Part shown: positions 36,534 to 49,406 of the stretch, one piece after another | How positions within the stretch are numbered: position 1 is the stretch's first letter | Layout: every line of letters begins with the position of its first letter | Assembly (NCBI RefSeq): GCF_026151205.1 | Contig: NC_087082.1 | Location: forward strand, 4,567,408-4,631,407 | Source: Bolinopsis microptera | Lineage: Eukaryota > Ctenophora > Tentaculata > Lobata > Bolinopsidae | Direction: 5' to 3' | Length of the DNA stretch: 64,000 nucleotides | Made by a program: the position numbers and the translations under genes | Notes under the pieces: model-generated | Told to the model about the DNA's origin: nothing | What the model saw: only the letters and a program-made list of their open reading frames with translations | Databases searched by the model: none

Positions 36534-37160
36534 TTTGATCGTGCGTGGTGTTACCGCGGCGAAATTCTTGTTGGAGATGCAAACTCATACCAAAACAAAT
36601 TCAAAACATGTGCTCGTTCTAGACCTATTCAATGTAAAATACTGGGTAAATATGAGTCTAATGTTAATAACTCTGTTAATCCATGTATTAAACCATGTGC
36701 AAAGTGTGTCCGCTCTAAATCGGTAGTTCATAATAAACTTGTTAGACCCTTATGTTGTCAAAAACTAGGAGCTGAATTCTATTCCAAGGAATCAACCAAA
36801 CCATTATTTAACAGTCATAAACTCCTTACTGTTCATAATCTTTACAAACTTCGTACTATAACTGAACTTTTTAAAATAGTGAAATATAGGGTACCCATAT
36901 CTCTCTACTCTTTACTTAACATGTCTGAACTGAGGGATGACCGTCTAATACCACCAAAGCCAAGCCATAACTTTATTTATAAATCTTCTTGGCTTTGGAA
37001 TCAATTCAAGGACTCCAATCCACAGAATAAACCTGACTTTGTGAACACATCCTGTAACTCAATCAAATCAAGGCTAAACCGATCTCTTCTAGATGCCCAA
37101 AGCAGGTTCGATAATGAGTGGCATAATGACAACTTTAACAGTTTTGGACCATGCTAGATT

Positions 37161-38720
37161 ATTGATAAAAACGTGGAATTTATGTAAACAAATACTTAAT
37201 TACTTAAATATTGCCGTTTCCGTACGGCGCTATACGTAATATATGTTAAAAGCGCGCCGCAGCTACTCCCTACCTCAACATTTGCGCGGGTTTCTTAAGC
37301 GCGCACGTACGTTTATTCTTGGCCGTTAATCAGACCCATGACATAACGCTATAGGTGGCAGTGACTGTAATTTTCTTCAACAATTACTGAATTATCCATC
37401 CATAAAGTGATTTACAAAATGACACCTAAACCTCGTGTTTCGGTGTTCACTTAAACGGTACTTGGCGGCTGAACTGTGGTGTCTGACGTTTGCAGCTAGA
37501 TCGGACTCTGCATGATATTGTATTAGCAAATTTGTATAGTGTATAATTGTTTAGTGTTTATAATACTCTGCAACCTGGTAGCACGGCTGACACAAAAACA
37601 AAATGTTGGCCTGGCTTGTGCATAACCAAGTAAATAACACGCACTCCGATAAAAGCCGTCTGGAGAAACTCTGCAAAATGTTCATTGTAGTCAACGGGCA
37701 CAAAGAAGCACTACTAGCAATTGTGTCCTTTACCCTCCTACATAATTTGAACATTTTTGTGGCTAACTCATTGAACAACATCTGAATTAAAATGTGTCTA
37801 GTATTAAAAGATTCAGCAAGTAATTTTTTCATGTACGCTGTACACTGTAGTTAGTAAATCAAATCAAACTTTTTCGATCAGCCGCTGTACTGAACCAGTG
37901 TTGCACTATAGGTAAAAATTGTGTATATTTTGTTCATTTTTGAGTGTAAATTAATTTATTAATTTATCACAAATTATTTTATTATAATATGACCACTTAT
38001 GTGAAATGGTTATTTTGACTTTAAATATTTGAACTAAATATGAATTGATTGTGGGTATAAAATAAAATTTGTTTTACTAAAAATTTGTTTTACTAGTTTT
38101 AACTTTTAACACACAGATAATTGCAAATGCTACAAAGCACATCATTGCATCAACGTACTGTAAATTTATACGATCAGGGTGTCATACTGCACGGCTGAGA
38201 TTGTACACGTGTGTTGTCCTATTTCACTCATTTTGTAAGGTTCCATCTTTGTTTGTTGTATGTTGTTACACATTGCATACGCAACATGTGGGCGTATGCC
38301 AGTATATGCATGGTAAGTAAGTAAGTAAGTAAGTAAGTAAAGATTATGACATAACATCATCACAAGTGTCTACAAAATATCATTGCACTAAATAGAAAAA
38401 TAATTTAAATAAATATATTTTTCCATCAACATTAATAATTTATTAAATTCAATTCTATTAATTAATAAAATCTAATGCATTATCTATAAATAATTCATTA
38501 ATACTTCCCAGTGGAATAAAGATTTACAAAACGCTTCTTCGCCACAAAAGGATGGAACCAAAGATATTCATTATGTTTCTCCTTATTGCTTAAATAACTA
38601 GGTCCTTCAATTTTCCCTAAAACTTCATTCGTTCAAACATTCCAAAAATAAAATCTAGGTAAACTATAGGTAAAAATATAATATTAATCATAAGTTAAAA
38701 TGTACTAATCTTTGTATTCT
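37161..38720. other. Spacer between copies D and E, no gene seen
   Basis: Partly copy D 3' UTR, then AT-rich sequence with a CpG-containing stretch near 37215-37315. A (TAAG)n microsatellite lies at about 38310-38340. No supported gene. Confidence 0.4.
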
Positions 38721-41601
38721 AAATGGGGAAAAAGAAGAAACATTGTCAGTCAGTCGAGAAAATTGTCAGTCAGGCTATATGGCAGCTTTGTAGATGTTGT
38801 GACTATGCTAGTAGTGGTCCCAGGCTTGCGACTGGAATTGCGGTGTTAAATCGATTTAAAGGTATACCAACGATCCACCTCCCACTTGTTGTTTGGTACT
38901 TAGCATTAATAGTGTCAGCTGTAGCCATTTCTAAAATCATTTACACTGTTTTTAGAAATCATTTATTTCTTAAATCCTTCCAATCTAACTTTAAAGCTTA
39001 AAACTGTCGAGCAGTTCTTGACATCTGAAGGGAGTTTGTTCCAATAAGGAATGACTCGCTCCGAAAAAAAAGAAGACTGGAGATTCTTTACTTTAGTTAC
39101 ACTCTTACTACATCTATTGGTTGAAACAAGAGTAAGACCAGTCACCAGATCTGCTCATTCTGAACAAACCCGATCCATATTCAGTCAAACCACTTGCACT
39201 AGTTACTTTAAAAGCTTTAATAAGGTCCCCACGTATTCGCCGCTCTGCCAGCGTTGTCAAATTGAGAATATCCAGTCTACGGCTGTATGGAAGAGTACCC
39301 ACCTCATTAATAAGATGGGTAAACCGCCTCTGGACGCTCTCCAGCTCCAAAACAGTCCCCCAACTTCCATGAGCCGCAACTGGATTCCACAATTGGACAC
39401 AATACTCAAGATGAGGTCTTATCAAAGCTTCATAAATAGCTATCATTACAACCTGTTCTCTAATAACTAAGTTCCTTACAATCCAGCAGATCATCGATTT
39501 GCTTTAGAAATACATGCTTTTATCTGTTCATTCCAAAGCAAAGAGCTATGGGTAATAACCCCCAAATCCTTTTCCTGTGCAGATACTTTTAGTTCTACTC
39601 CATTAACAATATAGTATAAGTTAGGATTATTATTCAGATTAATATGAACTACTTTACACTTGGCATGATTGAAGTTTAAGTGCCAAATACTCTCCCAATT
39701 TTCGAGTTCTAAAATATCATCAGATACACTTCCATGGTTAGCTGCATTACAAACTAACTTGAGATCATCTGCAAATAATTTAATCTTATTTTTAACAATG
39801 TCAGGTAAATCGTTTATATATAAAGAATAAATAGCAAAGGACCCAATACTGACCGCTGGGGAACACCAGATAACACGTGTTTCACCTCAGACCATTGTAC
39901 TTCTACACAAACCCTCATGGTTCTGTCTGTCAGAAAGTCTTTTATAACATCTAAAACTTTTCCCTTGACCCCAAACCCCTCCAATTTAGATAGAAGTCTA
40001 AAGTGGGGGACTGCCGACTGTGTCAAAAGCCTTACTAAAATCAAAATACAAAAGATCGACAGGAGCACATTCGTCTAAAATATCAAGAATATAATTATCA
40101 AATGTCTCTAAGAGATTAGATAGACAAGATTTACCCTTCACAAATCCATGCTGATGCTTTGAAATTCGTTCTTCTAAAAACGTTAGTAAATGTGCCCTCA
40201 CCAACTTTTCATACACTTTGCACAAAATACAAGTTAATGAGACAGGTCTATTATTTAAGGGATCAGATTTCACACCCTTTTTAAACAATGCTACAACAGA
40301 TGCTGTCTTCCAAATGTCAGGCAGGACTCCTTAACAAATAATTTAGTTACAGCTTCAACAAACTTTTCATCGTATGCTAAGGATTTCAACAACTTTGGAC
40401 GAACGCCATCCGGACCAGAACTCTTAAAAACATTAAGCTTTAAAAGCTGCTTCTTGATATCAGAACTGCTAATTTCCATATTATCAATGACCTCTTTGTT
40501 ATAACTTAAACTCTCATTTTGAGGAAGAGGGCCAGGTGGTTCACGCACAAACACAGAACTTAAGGCACTAGCATGTACATCAGCTGACTCAGATGAACTA
40601 TCTGTGCGTGTACCATCCCCTCTATCTAAAGAAACAACACTTGATTTAACTTGACGTTTATTACGCAAATACGAGTAAAAAGATTTACAATTCTGTTTTA
40701 AATTAGACGTAATCTCCTTTTCATATTTTACTTTAGCTTTAATTTCTGCCACCTCAAAAATACGCTGCTTGCTATTTGCACACCTCAAGTTAATATCCGA
40801 AGGATTAATATCAATTATATTGTTATGTATCATATGATTTTGTAAACATTGGCCGGTGTACCAAAAACCGGTCCCCAAACGAAGCAGCTGGGACAGCTGC
40901 AGCAACAGACTCCAATTTACCATGAAGTTCAACCCACATATCTTGAACATTATTTGTACAACTATAATCCCAGTCAATATTATTCATACTAAAGTTAAAT
41001 AACTCTTCTGAGGAAATCTTACCCCAAATAGGCTTCAAAATCTTTTGTCTGGGACTTTTGTTAGTATTGGGCGAAACAACCAGTTCGACAAGTATCCCAA
41101 CATGATCACTTTTGCCAAGCGGAGAAACGATCTTACAACCGTTGACAAGAGCATCATTTGTATACAAAACATGATCAAGAAGACTCTCCTGGAGAGTATC
41201 TTTCAAAAGCCGTCTTCTGGTTGTTTCGATAGTAAAGTACCACGTCAAACCACTGTCATTAAATAAATCAATATACTTTTTTTGAATCATTAAAACCTGA
41301 CTCTTACTAGAAATACCACTATTTACACTACCAGTTTCCCAAGATACATTAGGTAGGTTAAAATCTCCAATGATAATGGTTTCAAAAACATTCTTTTCAC
41401 TAGACATGTTCTTGATGCAAGATAATAACACATTTTTCTGTTCTAAATTCAAAGAAGTAGACCTATAAATACAACAAATACTAATCAATCCACCAGAGGT
41501 ATTGACATTAATAGCTAAAGAATCTGGTGCTTTTAAAAATGAGCTCACTAATGAAGCATTACAACTGTTTTTAATATAAATAATAGAACCTCCACCTCCA
41601 C
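38721..41601 (-). mobile_element. Non-LTR retrotransposon copy E, truncated and frame-broken
   Basis: On the minus strand coding pieces run 41600 to 38963: the C-terminal part of an endonuclease (GGGGSIIYIKN start, IIGDFNLPN, GKSDHVGI), a linker, and a reverse transcriptase split over several frames (PVSLTCILCKVYEKL, FVKGKSCLSNLL, YFDFSKAFDTV, GVPQRSVLGPLLF, LFADD at about 39765-39779). A C-terminal domain follows (ALIRPHLEYCVQLWNP, then VIPYWNKLPSDV). The RT style matches the CR1/L2 group and differs from copies D and F. The 5' end is truncated inside the endonuclease. At least three frameshifts make it inactive. Confidence 0.82.
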
Positions 41602-44600
41602 TTCAGCAATGTTGTTATCGTTTGTGGTACCAATGACCTCCGGGTAGAAAACCTTAGAGGAGAGAATGAAATCCATCAGCTGGTTGACATTCTCCACTTA
41701 AAGATTCAACAGATAAGAAAGCTCTGCCCTAGTACCAAAATATTTGTCGCAGCAGTCCTCCCATCCAGATTGCCTCAAATGAACAAAAACATTATGACCT
41801 TCAATCGGCTTGTTGGAGAAATGTTGAGTGTCAACTTCAACCAGAGTGTGTGGCACCTTGGAGTTGGTCACTTCTTAGATAGTAGGGGACTCCTTGCCAC
41901 CAACCTGACCAGAGGTGGTGATGATATTCATTTAGGAGTTTATGGTATTACTAAATTTGTGAGATGTGTGAAGCATTGGGTGTACGTGAGAGAGAGGCAA
42001 GAGCGGACAAGACGTGGAAAACACAACCAGTCAGTGGGGTCTAACAACCCCACTTAGTAAAAATGATTATGAAAATGATTAAAGATGTGTGTGAGCCATG
42101 TAGTAGATCTATTAACATCGGACAACCCTTACTAGAGTGTGAAAACTGTAATAATGCCATCCATACTAAGTGTTTCAAAGCAGCTAAATATTCATGCAAA
42201 AATGGACTATGGATGTGCTGCGAGTGTGCCAGTTCTGCAGAGGAACGGTACTGTCCATTTCCATCTGATGAGGAATCTATTGATTCTGATAGATTCTATG
42301 ATAACAGAAACCAGGAGGATGCCTTAATTGCATCATATGCCCTTGTACTTGAACGTTGCCGTCGCTACTCTAAATCCGAATTCTTAAATGCAATCAAGCA
42401 GCTCAATTCCTCAAAAAAATCTATGTTATCAACTTTATTCTACAATATAGATGGAAATGCATCTAACTTTGATAGCTTCCTAATTGAACTCAAAAGTATA
42501 GGGCACTCGTTTGATATGATTGGTCTTGCTGAAACCAATACTGATCCTGCACAGCAGGGCCTGTACCAAATTCCAGCATACACAGGATTCTATCAAGAAA
42601 CATTGGCAGGTAAGAAAAAAGGCACAGGCGTTGCACTCTATGTATCTGACCATTTAAACACTGTGGTTTTAGAAAACGTGTCACTCTGTACTACAAATAT
42701 TGAGAGCCTCTTTGTTGAAACCACAGATAGTGCAGGCTGCAAAATTGTTCATGGAGTCATTTACCGACCCCCCCCCCCAATGGCTGCTTTGATAGCTTTT
42801 GTGAAACCCTTGAATTACTTGCAAAGCAGCTAAATGGGAAAACTGTCAATTTGTTGGGAGACTTTAACTCAAACATACTTAATATTTCTACCAGTTCCCA
42901 GCTCTTTGAGGATACATTCTACAGAAATGGCTTTTACCCGACTATCTCCATTGCAACACATTTTCGTCAAAACTGTAAAAGTTCCTGCATCGATAACATT
43001 TTAACAAATAAAATTGAGAATATAGTCTTATCAGGTGTTATTGAGGAACGGCTTGGTGAGCATGCCCCTATATTTACCTTCACTTCAGTAGAGACCCCTC
43101 GCAATACAGAACCTCAGAAACATGTCCGCTATTATGATTACTCGAGTTCCAAATTAAAAAGCTTTGTAACTGAACTTGAAGTGAAGGTAAACCAGCTCAC
43201 TCCTTCAATAGAATTTGATGAGTTTACGGCATGTTTTGACCAGACACTTGACAAACACTGCAAACTGGAGGTACCAAAAGTGACAAAAAGAACTCCCAAA
43301 CTTAACCCATGGATTACAGACAGTATCATCCAGTCTGTAGAAAGGAAGCATGAACTGCGTAAGGATTGGTCTGACACTGTTACTAATAAGAACCCTGGTG
43401 GTAATATATTGCTCTACCAAGTATTTAGTGATTATCGTAGGATGCTCAAAGCTATCATTAAAGCTGCCAAACGTTGGCATTACTGTAACGAAATTCTAAA
43501 CAACTGTGAAAACAGCAAGAAAACCTGGCAAATTATTAACGAACTCAGGGGCAAAAAGAAGAGGCAAACCAAGCCCCCATTTATCATTGATAACCAAAGA
43601 ATAGTTGATAGAAGAGCAATTGCTAATGGATTCAATGCTTGGTTTGTCTCTATTGCACCAAAGCTTAATGAGACACTGAATAATCTATCTAATGGCCTGC
43701 ATATATTACCCATGAAAACTTTCTATGACTTCCTGAACCCAAAAAATGAAAAAAATATTAGGCTAGAAGATTGCTCCTCGAACGAAATATTGAAAATCAT
43801 AAGCGAGTTCGAAAATGGTAAAGCCAGTGACATTCCCATATAAGTGTAGTAAAAAAGTCATCTCATGTAATTGCACCTGTATTGTCGAATTACATCAATA
43901 TCCTTATGACCCAAGGTATATTTCCTGATGTCCTGAAAACTGGTAAAATAACACCTGTATATAAGAAAGGTAACCCAGAAGAAATCGAGAACTACCGTCC
44001 TATCTCCACACTGCCCGTCTTCGGTAAGATCTTTGAAAAGCTCATATATTCTAGAATATACGGATTTGTTAGCTCCCAGGGAGTTATATCGAAGACACAG
44101 TTTGGATTTAGGAAATCTCACTCTACATCTCATGCAGTTAATTACTCTGTAGATTTAATTACGAAATCTCTTAAACTTAAGAATCATGTTTTAGGAATAT
44201 TCATTGACCTAAGCAAAGCTTTTGACACCATCGATCATTCAACACTTCTTATAAAATAAGAGGGATGTGGAGTGAGAGGAGTTGCAAATAACCTCATAAA
44301 AAGCTACTTGACAAACAGGCAACAATACACCGAAGTTGTAGGAGAAAAATCAGATACCCTATCTATTCAATTTGGTGTCCCGCAGGGTTCAATTCTTGGA
44401 CCTCTCCTATTTCTTCTTTATATGAACGACATCACAAACAGTTCTAAACTAGGATCATTTGTTACCTTTGCTGATGATACCAATATATTTGTTGTCGGCA
44501 AAACAAAACGTGAGGCATATGAACGAGGAAATGAGCTTCTGTCATCATTACAGTCTTATATGAGAGCGAATGAGTTACATATAAACATGTCCAAGTGCTG

Positions 44601-45790
44601 CTACATACACTTCAAACCCACCATGGCAGGTTCTAAATCAGAGATTTTATCACACCCTGAAGTTGTACTAACTATAGACAACTTTCCAATCAAAAAGGTT
44701 TCATCCGCAAAATTTCTGGGTGTTATAATTGACGAGAACCTATCATGGGAAGATCACATCAAAGCTCTTAAGCGAACTCTAAATCATTCCACATCCACTT
44801 TATGTAGACTCCGCTGCTCCCTTCCAGAATTTCTACACCAACAATTATATTATACCCTGTTCGAATCACATCTTTCCTACTGTATATCTGTATGGGGTGG
44901 GGCAGCGAAGCAACGTATTTAAAGCTCATTATTTACTGCTCAGAAGTACTGTCTCAGAGTACTATTTGGTGATAGACTGGCGTACCTTGATAAGTTTAAG
45001 ACTTGTGCACGTACTAGGCCTATAGGACAACAGAAACTAGACCAAAAATTCTTCATAAAAGAGCACACCAAACCGATATTCAAGCATAATAATATTCTAG
45101 CTATACAAAATCTATATACATACCACAGTTAAATAAATAAATAAATAAATAAAGTCAATTTTTACAGCACAGCAATATATATCTAAATATCAGATCCTCT
45201 GTAATCATAATGTATAAAAAAAGGAGCTTTTTTCTGTGCTGAAGGATGAATCAAGGCAGATCATGGTTCTGTTAGCAGGCCACCCTAGTTATGGACAATA
45301 CATATATATAAAATAATTAAATTATAATTTTAAAATTGTGTCAAGATTGAACTAAAACATAACTCAGGGTAAAATAGACGTATTCCATTCGTCAAATTAA
45401 CTATTTACAATACTAAACTTAAACGAACTCCGGGTAAAATAAACGTAATCCCTTTGTCAAACTTGCTATTTACAATACAGTTACCTCGAGCTCTACAAGA
45501 TAATGAAATTCCGTGCTCCAATATCCTTACATAAGGGTTACACATGTTCATCAAGGAAACCCTGCCTTCTAATCTGTCAGGCAGACCCACCTGACAATCA
45601 CAACACTAGATCAACCAAAATTTTTAACATCTTAACCCCAAAGTTCAGAATGACTGATTTTACTACTAGTGTAATGTGCTTGCGAGGAAAGCTAAAACGT
45701 GCGCTACTAGCTAATCAACATAACCACGCCCTGCTTGATTGGACCGTAAAAGACTTTGACTGCACAAATATTATTTTCCAAACATTATAA
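41602..45790 (+). mobile_element. CR1-type copy F, degraded relative of D
   Basis: The copy starts mid-way through the SGNH esterase (SNVVIVCGTNDL; ORF1 stops at 42057). A new ATG follows at 42063 for ORF2: zinc finger (CEPCSRS...CENCNNAIHTKCF), endonuclease (YNIDGNASNFD, GLAETN, LLGDFNSN), RT (NYRPISTLP, FGFRKSHSTSHAV, FIDLSKAFDTIDH, GVPQGSILGPLLF, FADD) and C-terminal domain to 45790. Breaks: a frameshift at the C-run near 42775, one near 43840, in-frame stops near 44257 and 44920, and an insertion at 45132-45476. Its ORF1 and ORF2 are separate, unlike copy D. The 5' truncation abuts the 5' truncation of copy E. Confidence 0.85.
45132..45476 (-). mobile_element. 345-bp short retroposon inserted in copy F
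   Basis: It is flanked by the direct 7-bp repeat ACAGTTA (45125-45131 and 45477-45483). Removing it together with one repeat restores the copy F reading frame exactly. The plus-strand left edge is (AATA)n, so on the minus strand the element ends in a TTTA-type simple tail, as expected of a retroposed SINE or short LINE end. Internally it has a degenerate duplicated ~75-bp segment ending CTATTTACAATAC. No A/B boxes were recognised. Confidence 0.78.
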
Positions 45791-45883
45791 CTGGCTGGTC
45801 ACACACATCTAAATTAAATTACCCTAGGCTACTGTTTTCCAAGTCTTGTCCTGTGAGTAAAGTACGTGTGAGAAAGTTTTAAT

Positions 45884-48779
45884 GGGGGGGGGGGGGGGGG
45901 GGGGGGTGTCATGTCCGTCTATGTCCGCCTATGTCCTGTCCTTTTTGGATTCTATGAGACAACGGACGTGTTTTTTGGGACATTGGCGGACACGGACGGA
46001 CATTGGCGGACTCGGACGGACATTGGCGGACTCGGACGGACATTTGCGGACCCGGACGGACATTGGCGGACTCGGACGGACATTGGTGGACATTAGCGGA
46101 CATTGGTGGACATTAGCGGACAAACATTTTGAGAATTTTTCCCAGAAGGAGGAACTAGGTGGAGGAGGAGGAGAACTGAGGAGGATGACTGAGGAGGAGG
46201 AGGACTCAGGAGGAGGACTGAAGAGGACTGAGAAGGAGGAGGACTGAGGAGGATGGCTGAGGAGGATGGCTGAGGAGGATGACTGAGAGGGAGGAGGAGG
46301 AGGACTCAGGAGGAAGAGGAGGAGGAGGACTCAGGAGGAGGACTTAGGAGAAATGAGAAGGAGGACTGAGGAGAACTGAGGAGGAGGAGGAGGAGGAGGA
46401 CTGAATAGGAGGAGGAGAAGGAGGGGGACTGGGAGAGGACTGAGGAGGAGGAGGACTGATGAGAAGGATGAGGAGGAGGACTGAGGAGGAGGACTGAGGA
46501 CCGAGGAGGAAGAGGAGGAGGATGAACAGGAGGAGGAGGACCCAGGAGGAGGAGGACTGAGGAGGAGGACTGAGGAGGACTGAGGAGGATGGCTGAGGAG
46601 GATGACCGAGAGGGAAGAGGAGGAGGAGGAGGACTCAGGAGGAGAAGGAGGAGGACTAAGGAGGACTGAGAAGGAGGAGGGGGACTGGGAGAGGACTGAG
46701 GAGGAGGAGGACTGATGAGAAGGATGAGGAGGACTGAGGAGGAGGACTGAGGACCGAGGAGGAAGAGGAGGAGGATGAAGAGGATGAGGACCCAGGAGGA
46801 GGAGGACTGAGGAGGAGGACCCAGGAGGACTGAGGAGGATGGCCGAGGAGGATGACTGAGAGGGAAGAGGAGGAGGAGGAGGAGGAGGAGGACTCAGGAG
46901 GACTGAGAAGGAGGAGGACTGAGGAGGAGGAGGAGGAGGACTGAATAGGAGGAGGATGAGGGGGACTGGGGGAGGACTGAGGAGGAGGATGAAGGACTGA
47001 GGAGAAGGATGAGGAGGAGGACTGAGGAGGACTGAGGAGGACTGAGGACTGAGGAGGAAGAGGAGGAGGATGAAGAGGAGGAAGAGTAGGAGGAGGATTG
47101 AGGAAGCACCTAAATGTTATTTCCATTTTTGTCCGTTTTTGTCCATTTTTGTCCGTTTTTGTCCGCTCTATTTTTTGTCCGTTTTGAAAATATAGGGTAC
47201 CGAACAGTGGAGGAGGACTGAGGAGGGGAGCCGGGAGGAGGAAGAGGACTGGGGAGGATCGGGAAGACCCAGGAGGAGGACCGAGGAGGAGGAGGACCCA
47301 GGAGGAGGAGGAGGACTGAGGAGGACTGACGAGGAAGACTGACGATGACTGAGAAGGAGGAGGACTGAGGAGTACTGAGGAGGATGGCTGAGGAGGATGG
47401 CTGAGGAGGATGGCTGAGGAGGATGACTGAGAGGGAGGAGGAGGACTCAGGAGGAGGACTTAGGAGAAATGAGAAGGAGGACTGAGGAGAACTGAGGAGG
47501 AGGAGGAGGAGGAGGACTTAGGAGAAATGAGAAGGAGGACTGAGGAGAACTGAGGAGGAGGAGGAGGAGGAGGACTGAATAGGAGGAGGAGAAGGAGGGG
47601 GACTGGGAGAGGACTGAGGAGGAGGAGGACTGATGAGAAGGATGAGGAGGACTGAGGAGGAGGAGGACTGAGGAGGATGGCTGAGGAGGATGACTGAGAG
47701 GGAAGAGGAGGAGGAGGAGGAGGAGGAGGACTCAGGAGGAGGAGGAGGAGGACTGAGGAGGATTGAGAAGGAGGAGGACTGAGGAGGAGGAGGAGGACTG
47801 AATAGGAGGAGGAGGAGGGGGACTGGGGGAGGACTGAGGAGGAGGATGGAGGACTGAGGAGAAGGATGAGGAGGACTGAGGAGGACTGAGAACTGAGGAG
47901 GAAGAGGAGGAGGATGAAGAGGAGGAGGAGGACCCAGGAGGAGGATTCAGGAGGAGGAGGACGACTGGGGAGGAGGAGGACTGTTGAGGACTGATGAGGA
48001 GGACTGAGGACGAGGAGGAGGAGTAGTAGGATGACTGAGGAGGGAAGGAGGAAGAGGACTGAGGAAGATCAGGAAGAACCAGGAGGAAGAGTAGGAGGAG
48101 GATTGAGGAAGCACCTAAATGTTATTTCTATTTTTGTCCGTTTTTGTCCATTTTTGTCCGTTTTTGTCCGCTCTATTTTGTGTCCGTTTTGAAAATATAG
48201 GGTACCGAACGGTGGAGGAGGACTGAGGAGGGGAGGAGGAAGAGGACCGGGAAGACCCAGGAGGAGGAGGAGGACTGAGGAGGACTGACGAGGAGGACTG
48301 ACGATGACTGAGAAGGAGGAGGACTGAGGAGTACTGAGGAGGATGGCTGAGGAGGATGGCTGAGGAGGATGGCTGAGGAGGATGACTGAGAGGGAGGAGG
48401 AGGAGGACTCAGGAGTAAGAGGAGGAGGAGGACTCAGGAGGAGGACTTAGGAGAAATGAGAAGGAGGACTGAGGAGAACTGAGGAGGAGGAGGAGGAGGA
48501 GGACTGAATAGGAGGAGGAAAATATAGCTTTTTTTGTCCGTTTTGAAAATATAGGGTACCGAACGGACAAAAAACATGATTCCCCCCTATAACAGCAAAA
48601 ATTGAACATTTTATTTAGCAATTTAGGTGTCCATTAATGTCCGCTAATGTCCGCTAATGTCCGTCTATGTCCGTCTATGTCCGTCTATGTCCGCCTATGT
48701 CCGCCTATGTCCGTCTATGTCCTGTCCTTTTTGGATTCTATGAGACAAGCGGACATAGACGGACGTGACACCCCCCCCC
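45884..48779. mobile_element. 2.9-kb element built of simple repeats with inverted G/C-run ends
   Basis: Left end: a run of about 20 G then TGTCATGTCCGTCTATGTCC. Right end, in complement: a G run then TGTCACGTCCGTCTATGTCC. The element is flanked by TTTAAT on both sides (45878-45883 and 48780-48785). The interior holds TGTCCG-type arrays near both ends and ~2.3 kb of GAGGACTGAGGAGGAGG-type repeats in higher-order blocks. A spacer containing TTTTTGTCCG and AAAATATAGGGTACCGAAC occurs three times (about 47107-47207, 48115-48213, 48531-48565). A segment containing TTTTTGGATTCTATGAGACA lies near both ends in direct orientation. No coding capacity, so transposition would need enzymes from elsewhere. 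Confidence 0.7.
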
Positions 48780-48785
48780 TTTAAT

Positions 48786-49402
48786 AAAATGAATGTATAT
48801 TTTTGAATTTTTAAATTTTAATTTGAGAATGAAGTATAAAGAAATTTTTAATTAGCATTGTATAGTTTAAAATATTTATAGCTTATTATAACCATTGATA
48901 AATTTAAGCCATAATCTTTCGCCTGCTCTCCAATATCCACCTTGAAGGTGCATTTTTAATCCTTGAACTACACAATATAAAATCAAGCATGTTTTAGTGT
49001 AGACTTTTTGTCACAACAAGACTGCAACCTAGATAGTAAAAACTTTAAACAGAACTCCTAATGTCTGCTAACAATTTTTCGTATAGTCCTAATGTGAGCC
49101 TTGTCTCTAAAAACTTAACTGAACTAGCGTTTTGGTGTGTGCAAAAGCTCCCAGGCACGCGCATTCCTTGCCCCGTTAGTTACCTGTCCTTCCAAAACCA
49201 AACAAGCAGTCAAGGACAAAAAGTCATACACCAAATGGGCATTATATTTTATGAATTGTTTTACATCTTTTTATTCTGTAAAATGTGCTAAAATTAAATT
49301 TCTTGTTTCATTGAAAAAATTTCTTGTTTCATTGACTTAAATAAATGTTGCTAGTGGAGTTATTGGTTTTAAATCTCTGTCTTTTCTAAACATACTAAAA
49401 CC
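48786..49402. other. Spacer, no gene seen
   Basis: AT-rich DNA between the simple-repeat element and the piggyBac-like element. A short tandem duplication (TTTCTTGTTTCATTGA twice) occurs at about 49302-49337. Open frames here have no recognisable motif. Confidence 0.4.
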
Positions 49403-49406
49403 TTAA

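Larger units (their letters stand above)
30712..37160 (+). mobile_element. CR1-type retrotransposon copy D, nearly intact
   Basis: This is a long element whose two classical ORFs lie in one continuous frame from about 30712 to 35552, followed by a frameshift and a ~0.9-kb insertion. The remaining C-terminal coding part is at about 36560-37157. The end of the RT domain before the insertion and the sequence after it line up with uninterrupted copy F (43.9-45.8 kb), which shows they belong together. The 5' boundary with copy C and the 3' end are not defined. Confidence 0.85.

Noticed and set aside
24995-45790. A retrovirus-like or LTR element
   Set aside because: No LTRs, protease, RNase H or integrase motifs were seen; all RT copies have LINE-type endonuclease and RT layout.
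46656-47126. Ser/Pro-rich 156-residue minus-strand ORF
   Set aside because: Produced by GGA-type simple repeats with no codon or motif evidence of selection.
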